A DNA stretch of 64,000 nt from Dermatemys mawii (lineage: Eukaryota > Chordata > Testudines > Dermatemydidae). Below are positions 22,169 through 34,548 of the stretch, piece after piece. Position 1 is the stretch's first letter, and every line of letters begins with the position of its first letter. The notes under the pieces are model-generated. The model did no database searches. It saw only the letters and a list, made by a program, of their open reading frames with translations, and was not told where the DNA came from. Both the position numbers and the translations under genes were made by a program. Where the stretch lies: positions 23,336,694 to 23,400,693 of the forward strand of contig ML677348.1 in NCBI GenBank assembly GCA_007922305.1. Direction: 5' to 3'.

Positions 22169-24373
22169 ATGGGAAACAGTCAAATGAAGAAGTCCCATTC
22201 AAATACATCATGTAATGGCAGACAGCTAAAAAGTGACAAGTTTTTAAAGTGCTTATGTACCACTGCTAGAAGTCTTAATAATAAGATGGTTGAACTAGAG
22301 TGCCTCATATTAAATAAGGATATTGATATAATAGGCATCACAGAAACTTGATGAAATGAGGTTAGTGAATGGGACACAGTAATGTCAGAGTACAAAATAT
22401 ATCGGAAAGGCAGAACAGGTCTTGCTAGTAGTGGAGTGGCACTATGTGTGAAAGAAAGTGTAGAATCAAATGAAGTAAAAATCTTAAATGTACCATAGCA
22501 TCTCTGTGGATAGTAATTCCATATTCTAATAATAAGAATATGGAGGTAGGGCTATATTTCTGACCACCTGACCAGGATGGTGATAGTGACTGTGAAATGC
22601 TCAGGAAGGTTAGAGAGGCTATAAAAATAAAAAACTCAGTAATATTGGGGGATTTAACTATCCCCGTATAGACTGGGTACATGTCACTTCAGGATGGGAT
22701 CGAGAGAGAAAGTTTCTTGACACTTCAAATGACTGCTTCTTGGAGCAGCTAGTCCTGGAACCCACAAGAAGAGAGGCAATTCTTGATGTAGTCCTAAGTG
22801 GAGCACAGGATAAGGTTTGAGAGGTGAATATAGCAGGACTCTTGGTAATAGTAACCATAATATAATTAAATTAAACATCCTTGTGGCAGGGAAAACACCA
22901 CAGCAGCCCCACACTGTAGCATTTAATTTCAGAAAGGGGGACTACATAAAAATGAGGAAGTTAGTTAAACAGAAATTAAAAGACACAGCGCCAAAAGTAA
23001 AATCCCTGCAAGCTCCAGGGAAACTTTTTAAAGACACTATAATAGAGGCTTAAATTTAAATGTATCCACCAAATTAAAACACATAGAGAACCAAAAAAGT
23101 GCCACTACGGCTAAACAATAAAGTAAAAGAAGCAGTCAGAGACAAAAAGGCATCCTTTAAAAAGTGAAAGTTAAATCCTAATGAGGAAAATAGAAAGGAG
23201 CATAAACTCTGGCAAATGAAGTGTAAAAATGTAATTATGAAGGCAAAAAAAGAATTTGAAGAACAACTAGCCGAAGACTTAAAAAGTAACAGCGATTTTT
23301 TTAAAAAAACATATCGAAAGCAGGAAACCTACTAAATAACTGATGGGGCCGCTGAACTATCGAGATGCTAAAGGAGCACTCAGGGACCATAAGGGCTTGT
23401 GGAGAAACTACATGAATTCTTTACATCACTCTTCTCAGCTGAGGATGTGAGGGAGATTCCCAAATCCACCATTCTTTTTAGGTGGAAAATCTGAGAAACT
23501 GTCCCAGATTGAGGTGTCATTAGCGGAAGATTCGGAACAAATGTTAAAATAAACAGTGTTAAGTCAACAGGACCAGATAGTATTCACCCAAGAGTTCTGA
23601 AGGAATTCAAATGTGAAATTGCAGGACTACTAACAGTAGTTTGCAACCTATCATTTAATCAGCTTCTGTACCAAATGACTGGAGGATAGCTAATATGACA
23701 CCAATTTTTAAAAAGGGCTCCAGAGGTGATCCCAGCAATTACAGGCTGCTAAACTTGACCAATACCAGCGAACTAGTTTAAACTATTGTAAAAAACCAAA
23801 ATTGTCAGACATACAGATGAAATAATTTGTTGGGGAAAAGTCAACATGGGTTTTTGTAAAGGGAAATCACGCCTCACCACTCTACTAGAATTCTTTGAGG
23901 AGGTCAACAAGCACATGGACAAGGGGATACAGTGTACTTAGGTTTTCAGAAAGCTTTTGACAAAGTCCCTCACCAAAGGCTCTTAAGCAAAGTAAACTGT
24001 CATAGGATAAAAGGGAAAGTCCTCTCATGGATCAGTAACTGGTTAAAATATAGGAAACAAAGGGCAGGAATAAATGGTCAGTTTTCAGAATGGAAAAAGG
24101 TAAATAGTGATGTCCCTATGAGGTCTGTACTGGGACAAGTGCTATTCAATATACTCATAAATTATCTGGAAAAAGGGGTAAACAGTGAGGCGGCAAAATT
24201 TTCAGGTAAAAAACTACTCAAAATAGTTAAGTCCCAAGCAGACTGCAAAGAGCTACAAAAGGATCTCTCAAAACTGGGTGACTAGGCAACAAAATGGCAG
24301 ATAAAATTCAATGTGGATAAATGTAAATTAATGCACACTGAAAAACATAATCCCAACTACACACACACACACA

Positions 24374-24437
<64 letters not shown>

Positions 24438-24950
24438 TATAATGATGGAGTCTAGCTGTTACTACTCAATGATGGTGTATTATATATACACACACACACA
24501 CACACACATATATTAATGGAGTCTAGCTGTTACTACTCAAGAAAGAGATCTTGGGGTCATTGTAGACAGTTCTCTGAAAACATCGACTCAGTGCATATCA
24601 GCAGTCAAAATAATGAACAGAAAGTTGAAAATCATTAAGAAAAGGATAGATAATAAGACAAATTTCCTATTTCCTCTATATAAATCCATGGTATATCTAT
24701 GTCTGGAATACTGTGTGCAGATATGATTGCTCCATCTCAAAAAAAAATTTCTTGGAAATGGAAAAGGTTCAGAAAAGGGCAACAAAAATGCTTAGTGGTC
24801 TGGAATGGCTGCCACACAAGGGAGATTAATAAGACTGGGACTTTTCAGCTTGGAAAAGAGACGACTAAGGGGGGATATAATAGAGGTCTATAAAATCATG
24901 ACTGATGTGGAGAAAATAAATAAGGAAGTGTTATTTACTCCTTCTCCTAA
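22169..24950 (+). pseudogene. CR1 ORF2 (endonuclease and RT), broken
   Basis: Landmarks in order: NKMVELECLILNKDIDIIGI followed by TET (22277-22351) is the first catalytic block of an APE-type endonuclease. Then GFQKAFDKVPHQRLLSKV (near 23940) is RT palm block A, and RSVLGQVLFNILINYLEKGV (near 24120) is block B. The FADD block at about 24200 is degraded to FSGKK, so the catalytic Asp pair is lost. ITSAEKDLG-like and KRRLRGDIIEVYKIM words end the frame near 24890. Many stops are present. In intact elements the protein nicks target DNA and reverse-transcribes the RNA. Confidence 0.7.
24359..24515. repeat. Compound microsatellite (CA)n(CT)n(TA)n with flank duplication
   Basis: CA units run to about 24375, CT units to about 24418 and TA units to about 24437. 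A second TA/CA block lies at 24479-24512. Between and after the two blocks a 25-base piece of CR1 sequence ('atggagtctagctgttact' onward) appears twice, at 24445-24469 and 24516-24540. The array therefore grew together with duplication of its flank. Confidence 0.85.
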
Positions 24951-24961
24951 CACAAAAACTA

Positions 24962-26086
24962 GGTTTCAGAGTAGCAGCCATGTTAGTCTGTATCCGTAAA
25001 AAGAACAGGAGTATTTGAGACTAACAAATTGATTTCAGTATAAGCTTTTGTAGGCTGTAGCCCACTTCATCAGATGCATAGTCTGAAACACACAGTAGTA
25101 AGATATATAGATATAGATATACACACAGAAAACATGAAAAGGTGGAAGTTGCCATACCAATTCAAAGAGGCTATTTAATTAAGATGAGCTAGTATCAGCA
25201 GGAGAAAAAAAAGCCTTTTGTAGTGATGATCAGGATGGCCTATATCAGACAGTTGACAAGAAGGTGTGAGGATACTTAACATGGGGAAATGAATTAAATT
25301 TGTGTAATGACCCAGCCATTCCCAGTCTCTGTTTAACCCTAAATTGATGGTGTCCAATTTTCAAATTGATTCTAGTTCAGCAGCTTTTCACTGAAGTCTG
25401 TTTTTGAAGATTTTCTGTTGTAAAATTGTCACCTTCAAGTCTGTTATTGAGGTACTAGGGAGGCTGAAGTGTTCTCCTACTGGTTTTTGAATGTTATGAT
25501 TCCTGATGTCAGATTTGTGTCCATTTATTCTTTGCATAGAGACTGTCCAGTCTGGCCAATGTACATGGCAGAGGGGCATGGCTGGCACATGATGCCATAT
25601 ATCACATTGGTAGATGTACAGGTGAATGAGCCCTGATGGTGTGGCTGATGTGATTAGGTCCTATGATAGTGTCAGCTGAATGGATATGAGGACAGAGTTG
25701 GCATTGGGCTTTGTTGCAAGGATAGGTTCCTGGGTTAGTGTTTTTGTTGTGTGGTTGTGGTGAGTATTTGCCTCAGGTTAGGGGGCTGTCTGTAAGCGAG
25801 GACTGGTCTGTCTCCCAAGATCTGTGAGAGTGAAGGATCATCTTTCAGGATAGGTTGTAGATCTTTGGTGATGCGCTGGAGATGTTTAAGTTGGAGGCTG
25901 AAGGTGACGGCTAATGGCATTCTCTTATTTTCTTTGTTGGGCCTGTCCTGTAGTAGGTAGATTCTGGGTACTCTTCTGGCTCTGTCAATCTGTTTTTTCA
26001 CTTCAGCGAGTATTGTATTTTTAAGAATGCTTGGTAGAAATCTTGTAGGTGTTTGTCTCTGTCTGAGGAATTGGAGCAAATGTGGT
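24962..26086 (-). mobile_element. Penelope-like element (PLE), copy A
   Basis: Reading the minus strand from 26079 gives the end of a Penelope-type RT, then a linker, then a GIY-YIG endonuclease (about 25660-25400), then the 3' tail ending at 'gtttcagagtagcagcc' (24962). The same tail ('gaagtgggct...aagctt', 'gttagtct', 'gtactcctgttct') closes the other PLE copies here. The copy is truncated at its 5' side near 26086 and has frameshifts. Confidence 0.8.
25388..26079 (-). pseudogene. PLE RT C-terminus plus GIY-YIG endonuclease
   Basis: The 114-codon frame at 25735-26079 reads RPNKENKRMPLAVTFSLQLK, then DDPSLSQILGDRPVLAYRQP, the region just after the RT in vertebrate Penelope elements. After a frameshift, 25660-25400 gives NVIYGIMCQPCPSAMYIGQT with CQ-CP cysteines and a YIG motif, then SDIRNHNIQKPVGEHFSL. 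GIY-YIG nucleases cut the target for insertion. A stop after QSLCKE and other breaks make this copy dead. Confidence 0.75.
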
Positions 26087-27584
26087 TATATCTTAGAGCT
26101 TGGCTATAGACACGATGCATATAGTATATGATTAATGGCACATGATAAATAGTTTTATACAGAGAGGAAATGTAGACCTTGCAGGGGTCTAAGCTACTTC
26201 AAATGAGCTATAAATATGTAGGGACAGATCATCAGCTGGCCTAAATTGGCATTGCTCCAGTGAATTTTGGCACTTCAAAATGTAATACAAATATCCTATA
26301 ATGATACAAATATATACTAGTACAAACACTGGGCCAGCCTCTGCACTTAGCTATGCCTAAAGTAATGGGGTTGCATGACTATAGCTGAGAGCAAAATAAT
26401 GCCCACTGTATTAAATTGAAAACAGACTTTATTGTCAAAATGATGTGAATGTTTTGGTCACCAATTTCTATGCTCCGCTTTCCAATGGTAAACAACCTAT
26501 TCACTCGGGTGAGATTCATCTCTCTGTAGAGGGCCAGCATAAGACTTCAAAACAGGTATCTGCACAGCAGTGAATCTTAATTTCATATTATTTGACCTTG
26601 CATGTTGAAGGATCAGATCTGATGTGTGTTGTGATGCCCACCCCTTTCTACAAGACTACAACATATTGACTTGCTTAACCCACTTTGCTCTGTTCTGCCT
26701 GTCAGATTTGCACAGCAGCATTAGTTGTCTTCTCTCAGTTCTTCCACTCCTCTCTGAGTGATGATTACAGCTGGGCAGTGGGGACTGGTGAGTCATCAAA
26801 GGGCATAAATTCCACTTGGTGTTAGGTGTTAAAAAGGTGGTAAATGTATGAGACACATGAACAGTTTAAATCTTTTGCCACTGGGAAAGCAGCATGCTAT
26901 CTACAGAATATATTTAAAATACCTTGAGTATTTCACTGGTAAATATCACATAGGGACTTTTTATTGTGCTGTAATTTAAAATGAATGTTTCAGCACTGTC
27001 TGCTCTGAACTGACAATGAAATTAGAAATAAATTGGTGAGGGGAAATAATGGCTAATGGGACTGGACCAGAGTTAAGAGAGGTCACTAAATTGATTTTAT
27101 TCCTCATGTGCAAGTGTGCCATTTAGGAACATTTAGTGGAAGCCATATAACTTAGTACACTCAAATTAATCTTCACTGACAGTGGAATGTTTCATTAATA
27201 GTTACTTTGAGTTAGAGTTGAAATAACGCATATATGTCCTGCTAAAATAATGAGCTCCGAGACAACAATTAACAGTTTAATCAAGAAATGTCACAATGCC
27301 AAACATCACAAAAAGGCAAACGCATTTAAATAGTAAACTCTTTGGGACAGGGACTCTCTCTTTAAAATGTATTAGTATTAGGGCTGGTTGAATAACTGTT
27401 GTCATTTTGTTTGAGTTCACTGGTTGTTCTGAAAAATTGGGAGGTGGGGAATCTAGTCAGGTCAAACAAACTGGAAATTGCAAAAAATAAAATGAATTGA
27501 AAAAAATCTGTGTGTATTTGTCAAGGGCTAGTTTGACAAAATTAGAAGGGTAGGGAAAAGTGTGGTGAGAGTGGTGTCATTATA
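26087..27584. other. Unique stretch, no gene seen
   Basis: No transposon termini or coding similarity recognised. Open frames are short and lack splice context. Confidence 0.3.
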
Positions 27585-27725
27585 ACTTGTAGCCAGTGGT
27601 TTGGGCACATACCTAGGATGTCAGACCCATGAGTTCAATTCTACTGTACCTAATGGGAAGAAGTGATTTGAAGAGAGTCTCCCACGCTGCAGGGGAGTAC
27701 CCTAGCCACTGGGCTATGGACCACT
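27585..27725. repeat. tRNA-like inverted repeat
   Basis: The left arm reads 'agccagtggtttgggcacat...' with a box B-like 'gagttcaattct'. The right arm, 'gtaccctagccactgggcta', is the complement of the same kind of head. It looks like a SINE head arranged as an inverted repeat, which would fold on itself. The family is uncertain. Confidence 0.4.
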
Positions 27726-29853
27726 ACAGTGTGAGGCTGAAATACTTGGCAGGACAATTACCCTATGACATTTTTATCTTAATTCGTCTGTTTCTTTTTT
27801 TTCTTTAATTTGCATGTTAAGGGACCAGTTGTACCAGTTTTACCCACTCGAGTAACCCCAGTGATAGATGTTTGCCTTGGGGTAAGCATGACTAAGTTGC
27901 CTCTACTTGGACTGCTAGAGTGAGTAAGGTGATCAGAATTTCACTAAAAAACCCCCTCAATATTTCATGACATTGCACCTGCTTTCCTTGTTGTTGTTTT
28001 CCTGTCCTCACCAACACACCTCCCTTCCCTGCCATCTAGCGATCCCTTTAACTACCTGACTCTCTACTGTCACTTTACAATATGCTTGTCTTTGCAGCTC
28101 TGAGCCTTCACTTTATAGCTTGCCCTCTTCCTCTTTTTTCCCTTGTGTTTATGAGCAATATCAATTATGAAGCACTAAAACACAGCCCACCAATTCCAGC
28201 ACAGGACACAGCAAATGTCATAATTAAGTCATAATTTTTGCCCATATAATAGTTTTTCTCCTGTGTTTTATAGAAAGGCAATTGGATTTCTGAGTTTCAC
28301 TGTAACCTTGCCATCAAATTAAAAACCCTCAGCAAGGAAGAAGGTAATTTATCTCACTGGCTGTGAATCATTGTTTAAGGCTGAATACGTTTAAAATCTA
28401 AATTACCCTTGCCTACACAGGTATATTCTGCACCTATTCTTTGGTTGTGTGGGCTTGTTTTGTTTTCTTCATAAGTCAATGTATCTGGACCAATACAGAC
28501 ATTTGCTGAAATAATAGCCTCGTTGGGGGCTTGATTGCATTCAGCACTATGTCAAGGAAACCTGCTCAGAGCAAATCTTCTTCATGTGATCCTAAAGAAG
28601 ATAGTGCCCTAATCTAGGTCTATGGAGCAGTGCTCCAGCTCCAGGCAAAAATCTGCAGCTCTACTGCTCCACACTCCAGCTCCGGGCTCCGCTCCAAAGC
28701 CCTGCCCTAATCACACTAAGTGATAAATTATTGTCAGCACCAGTGTTGCTGCACCCATTGTGGACAAGAACTACAAAATGAGACAGCGTATAGGGAAAGT
28801 TTTAGAGACACAGTTTTTACCTGGGCTCTTTATTCACCTGCTTTAAATTAGATGCAAATTAATTCATTAATGTTTGTGCAATGCTCTGAAGAGGTAAAGC
28901 ACTGTATAACTGCTAAATATTATAATTAATTCATTTCCAGATCTGATGCAATTAAAACAGACTTCAGCTGGATTTTTTGCAAGGAAGTGTGAGACATGAA
29001 CTGTTTTAAAGGTGATGAAATTGAAATATCTTCCTCCCCAAGATCCTAGCTATTTAAACTTTAGAAAATGCCACTATCGGGGGGAAGTGGGAAGGGGAGG
29101 AAATGAAAATTAAACATTTTACTGTGGGAGACAAACATAGCAACTCTCCAGACTGACAGGCAACCAGTCCATCTAAGAAGCAGTGATAACAGCTGAGACC
29201 CAGAATATGTTGTTTCCAATTCATCATTCATTACAATCATATAAAGGAAATGGACAGTCTAAAGTACCCAAAAAATCACTGAGATTTACTTGAAGTACCC
29301 ATGACATCCCAGACACCTGTTAATGCAGGAGAAAAAGCTGAAAGCTTGATTTCTCAATGAGCAGATGGGAGAGTGATAGGATCTGTATCAGTGCCAGCGG
29401 AATCATTGCAGACACCTGCAACATCGAGGCACCGAACACAGAGTCATTACAGACATGGGCACTGTAAATGTCATCAAGTCCAAGTAAGCTGCAACATGAT
29501 CAGCCTGAAGTGAATCGTATTCTGTGAGTGGTGTCCTGAGAAAACCAGCTAGATACATCGAGGGCTGAAATACACTTTGAAAATGACACCGAATCTATTC
29601 ACCACTCGTACATTCTGTTGTATATCAAAGGTTGGTGTTGTCATAAAAGAACTCAAGTAGCTAGAAAGAAAGGGGGCATGTAGGGACAAAGGGCTAGTAT
29701 ATGAGTGAGTATGCAACTGAGATGATGGAATGTTAGCATGGAATTAGTGACTAGGCTCATTTATGTTAAGCCCAGTAGGGGCTAGCTGTTACCCTGAGAC
29801 TGTTCAGGCTGTGGGAAAGTGCTTGTGGTGTTAGCAAAAGAACTTTTTCTCCA
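27726..29853. other. Mostly unique stretch
   Basis: At 28620-28705 there is a small palindromic-looking cluster built on 'gctccagctcc' and 'gctccgctccaaagccctg', probably an end of a DNA element. Nothing else is recognisable. Confidence 0.3.
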
Positions 29854-30162
29854 AGCTACTTGCTGCTTACACTTTACTGATGGTATCGGTGGGTAGGGTC
29901 GATGTATCGAGGATTGATTTATCGTGTCTCGCCTACACACGATAAATTGATCTTGAAAGCACTCCCGTCGACTCTGGAACTCCAGCTCCACAAGAGGTGT
30001 AAGCGGAATCGTCAGGGGAGCCATCGCAGTCAACCTGCCGCCATGGGGATGGCCAGGTAAGTCGAACTAAGGTACTTCAGCTACGTGAATAGCATAGCTG
30101 AAGTTGCATAACTTAGTTCAAAACGCCTCCCCCCGCAACCCCCACTAGTGTATCCCAGGCCT
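29854..30162. mobile_element. Harbinger-like MITE, copy 1
   Basis: The body matches the copies at 38739 and 40533: 'gtgggtagggtcgatgtatc', 'cgataaattgatc', 'gcactcccgtcgact', 'ctccagctccac' and 'aggtaagtcgaac'. The right end reads 'ctagtgtatcccaggcc', and the left terminus is degraded. It has no coding capacity. Confidence 0.65.
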
Positions 30163-31232
30163 GAGACTATATGGGACACGCCATTACAGCACAACCTGGA
30201 GATAGCTTAAAACATCATTAGTATACTACTCTGTGCATGAAAATCAATTTACTTTCATATTACAGCTGTATCTCCTCCTGATTTTTAATGTATAGTATAA
30301 TCCTATAGTGAACCCCATCCAACTGAAACTCTCCATAAACACACAGGAAAATGTACTTTCAGTCAAAAATTCCTGTTTTAGGTTAAAGAAGCCACAAAAA
30401 CCAAGGAAAGCAAACTCCCCAGAAGAAAGCATAGTGTGTTTGTGTGAATGTCCTTTTGTCACATGCTACAGTCACTGACAACAAAATGGCTGCAGAAAAC
30501 TGCATTTAGGGAGCGTTCTCAAAAAATCAGTGGTGCAGCACCCTGTAAACAAAATGCATCATAATTTCAAAGCAACATACAGAAATTATATCCTTGTGAG
30601 CTGGACTTTCCTCTCTGCTCTGCGCTGGGTTCCTAAATACAGAGGATAGTGAGGAGATTTTCTTTGGCAATCTCAGCAGGATGGTGTCAGTAACCTTTCC
30701 AAAGGCTCAAGAGAACTGCAGAAGCAGACTGCACTCCAGGGATGAAATCCTGGTCATGGAAGTCAGTAGCAAGATTCCCACTGACTTCCAGAGGGTCAAG
30801 ATTGCTCTCCAGATTCCTGCTGCAGAGCAGAGTGAAAACAGATGCTATTTATTCAGCTTTCAGACTATCTGGCTTTATGGGGTTATTGGAAAGCATTCTC
30901 TTTCAGCTGGTCAGTATCTTATAAAATTATGGCAATTGGCCATTTGCTAGCTACATTGATGAGCTGAAGCGTTTGAATCTCCCTCAAGGCCTTTGGAGAA
31001 AAAAGAGTTCTCCTGTATTTGAGAGGTCCCCTCTCCAAATCTTTCTGGGATTACAAAAGGCTCTCATTTGCTCTTTGGAAAATGCAAATAACTATGATCA
31101 TCATGTATTGCCCAAAGAGTGCTGTTTAAATGTTGTTTCAGTTAAGCAATTCTTTTATTCTATGAGAGAAACAATATTGCACTGTAGTATTGCAAAAATG
31201 CCAAATAGGTTGTAACATCAGTTGTTTTAGAC
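30163..31232. other. Unique stretch, no gene seen
   Basis: Nothing beyond short chance frames. Confidence 0.3.
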
Positions 31233-31543
31233 CGGGGTAGGCAACCTATGGTATGAGTGCCAAAGGCGGCATGGAAGCTGATTTTCAGTCGCACTCACAC
31301 TGTCTGGGTCCTGGCCACCGGTCTGGGGGGCTCTGCATTTTAATTTATTTTTAAATAAAGCTTCTTAAACATTTTGTTAAATTTTATTTACTTTACATAC
31401 AACAATAGTTTAGTTAGATATTATAGACTTCTAGAAAGGGACCTTCTAAAAATGTTAATATGCATTACCGACATGTGAACCCTTAAACTAGAGTGAATAA
31501 ATGAAGACTCGGCACCTCATTTCTGAAAGGTTGCCGACCCCTG
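31233..31543. mobile_element. Short hAT (311 bp) with perfect 8-bp TSD
   Basis: The left end is 'cggggtaggcaacctatgg' and the right end is 'aaaggttgccgacccctg'. The target duplication ttttagac is exact at 31225-31232 and 31544-31551. The interior is A/T-rich and non-coding. It is a different family from the G-rich hAT copies. Confidence 0.85.
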
Positions 31544-34402
31544 TTTTAGACTGTATTACTCAGTTGTAGTAAGTAATAAACATCTCAAGACAAACCTTTT
31601 ACAATGTGCCATATTGACAGGAACTTTCCTATCAGTTTTTACTTATCCAATCAGGTGATCATGTTTATTTAAGAAGCCAAAGAAATGCTTTGTTTAAGTA
31701 TTCATTGATCTTTAGTCAAAAAGAGGGCAAAAGTTTAGAATAACATGAGTGTCATATAATATCAGTATAGTGTGGTTCTAGCATAACTCTTGTTCTTTTT
31801 TATTATTCTGACTGGCTGGTTGGACACAAGGAAATTTAGCCATAAAGAATACCTTTATGGACATGACGGTTCCATTTTGGATAAATGGGAACAGAAATGC
31901 ACAGGCAAGGGTCTAGTACATTCATCTCCCCAAGTATCCTGAAATTAAATTAAATGTCACACATGGCAGTCCTCATGCTGCATTGCTATTTCATGGTTTT
32001 CCTTTTAATAAAATATTTCACTGAAATGTTACAAAGACCTGGCCCTCGGCTGCTTGAACAGCTTCAGTGTGGCCATAGTTCTTTTGTTACATAGATGACA
32101 GCTGTCTACAACATGTCCCTCTTATCTTTCCTTTCAGGACTGTCTGAATTTCAAACGGCCAACAATGTGTAACCATATCCCTTAGAAACTGGTACTGAAG
32201 GCTCTCCTTCCATGTGAGGCTCTTTAAAGTGTTCGGCTCTTAATGCAGTTTTAGCAGGTGGCTAACTAAACTCCACAGGACCCTCCAATGAAATATTACA
32301 TTTATTCTATAACCACCACTTCGTTTCTTTTTCTTAATTTTCTCATTTGGTATCAGAGGAACCAATTAGACTTCAGGAGAAAATAAGTTACTTAAAATAC
32401 TCCACAAAATATAAAATGCCATTTGATCAGCAGTTCACTTATTCTTTTACATCCACCTTTGCTTTTTCCATGCTGAGAGAGAACATTTTCTTTTCATGGC
32501 CACTGGGATGGCAGCAGGGGTTTCCTTCTATGAAAACTACATTGAGCTGTAAATTTAGATATGCTGCACAGCTGCCATGTTTGAAGAATTGTATTGAACA
32601 TTGGGTCTTAAAGGTGAAATAGTAAAAATGTCTGCCCTTTATACAGTAAGGCTGAATGCACACTTATGGATCATTGGCAGGTATTTCTGTGCGAAACCCC
32701 CTCACCCTCAAAATAAATAGACCTACTAAAGGAGAAAAAGTCATAAAGTTGCTGGCCTGTTGCTAGATTGCCTGTTTGGGGCCAGGTCAAATGACCATTG
32801 AAGTAATTAGGAATCTGTCCATTATCTTTCATGTATACTGACTTGTAGCCTAAGTGAGATGTCCCGTTGTTCATTCATCTAATGAAGTCAACAGCACTGC
32901 TGGGGGGTGGGAACATGCTTATGGGGGGAAAAGTCAGATTTTATTTAATGCTAGCCACCAGTGGCCTTTAAGGTGATCTAATTAACATTCTTGCTATTCA
33001 TTAGTGATGATCAAATTTTTTGCAGTATTTTTTTACTTGAAAAATAGCCTTTTAATGTCCTGAAAAACTTTCATCTCATTTCAGGTCCAAAATGTTGACT
33101 CAGCCAGTGCAGGAAATGTTATATGCCTCCCTATGACATCTTGTGTAAACTTAGCTCATTGTTTGCTTTAAATGGTGTCATTATTATCGCTATTTTATGT
33201 TGATATTTGGTGTACTGATATGATGGAAGCCTTGTTAGCCAATCAAATGACTCCTTCAGTCTAAGCTACATGATAAACTGGCAGTTATGTTGAGATATTA
33301 TCATGACTGTAAATACACTTGTGGGCAAGTCTTTTTGTGCCATTCACAAAGAGGAGGACAATTTCTAAGATTTTTCTATGAGATTGAAGTATTAAGTTTC
33401 AGGGTTCAGTTATTCACTAGACAGGGAGCTATCAAGCATTCATTTTTCCCACGCCACACTGATTTTGCTAAACTGAGAGTAAAATAGAAATCAGTACCAC
33501 TAACACAGGCTGGGCATACACTGAGCCTGTGATGGGAGCCTGTGGTTTTGATAAGAGATAATGTGGTGGTTTAGCTGGGTGTTAAACCTTGCATGGAGGG
33601 TATAGTGGAACTGGGGAACAAATCTATTCTTAAAAAATAAAAAAACACAATGGTCTTTTTTTTTTCCCCAGCATACCCTTGTTTCTATGGCCTCTGGCCC
33701 AATGGGGCTATATAGATCTTTTGTCCTCTATAGCAATGAAGATTAATAGCATTTATTGGGGCATCATGCTCTCTCTTCAGTGACCACCACAATAACACCC
33801 TATTAAATATTCTCTATAGCACCATTTTCATGGGAGTGGGAGGGGAAGGCTATCATTCTGTCTGCTATATGGGCTGTCTCAGGATAATCAGGGAGTGTCT
33901 GCAAATTGATACCTTTATGGCCCTTGTCTGCAAGATTTAAAATTCAGAGTGTGGCTTTCGCTATCACCTAACTGCAAAGGCATATGGCACTCATTCCAGG
34001 GTGTTCAGTTTCATGGGAAATACAGAGGAAGGGAAAAGCTAATGTGTTCAGAAACTCGTGTGTGTGGAGTTAGAGGGTAGTTGTTGGAGGTCTCCTGTTA
34101 AATAGGAAGCATGGGAATCTACATTGTACTCCAGCCAGGGCTGGGATCAAATAAAAGATATGCTGATTCCCCAGGAGCACGGATTAACACTTGGGAACTC
34201 TGCCAGTGGATCATACTTCTTGCTGTGTGTCACTGGAGTATGAGCAGTAAACGTGACACTTGCTTGGGTTACCTGCACTGTTGGGGAGCTACGGTTAGGG
34301 TTGCCAGCTGTCTAACCATACAAACCCAAACACTCTTGCCATGTCCCGCCCCTTCCCAGAAGCCTCACCCTGGCCAGGTTTGACAAAGCCCTGGCTGGGA
34401 TG
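31544..34402. other. Mostly unique stretch
   Basis: No gene is supported. An acceptor-like tract ('cttatctttcctttcag' ending at 32137) precedes a short open frame, DCLNFKRPTMCNHIP, with a stop, but no donor partner or poly(A) signal is nearby. A fragment at 34290-34320 ('ggttagggttgccagctgtc') resembles a transposon terminus. Confidence 0.3.
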
Positions 34403-34500
34403 ATTTAGTTCGGATTGGTCCTCCTTTGAGCAGGGGGTTGGACTAGATGACCTTCTGAGGTTCCTTCCAATTCTGATATTCTATGATTCTATAATCCTAT
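34403..34500 (+). mobile_element. CR1/SINE 3' end
   Basis: The words 'gagcagggggttggactaga', 'tgaccttctgaggttccttc' and 'gatattctatgattctat' are the shared 3' end of CR1 and the Cry-type SINEs, closing with an ATTCTATGA-like repeat. No tRNA head is seen upstream. Confidence 0.7.
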
Positions 34501-34548
34501 GACTTGTAGGCTCTAAAGTTTTACATTGTTTTATTTTTGAATGAAGTT
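34501..34548 (+). mobile_element. hAT 3' UTR scrap
   Basis: 'cttgtaggctctaaagtttt' and 'gaatgaagttat' match 37478-37525 in the same orientation. Only about 48 bases survive, between a CR1/SINE tail and an internal CR1 fragment. Confidence 0.6.

Larger units (their letters stand above)
22163..24960 (+). mobile_element. CR1 LINE, long decayed copy
   Basis: The copy starts in the endonuclease N-terminus and runs through the RT to the C-terminal domain, in the same family as 55783-57322. It is the longest CR1 in the window. A microsatellite has expanded inside the RT region at 24359-24515. The 3' UTR is missing, and a PLE of opposite orientation begins exactly where it would be expected, at 24962. 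Confidence 0.75.

Noticed and set aside
24313..24516. 67-codon frame with Ser-Leu and Tyr-Ile repeats
   Set aside because: It is the translation of the CA/CT/TA microsatellite.
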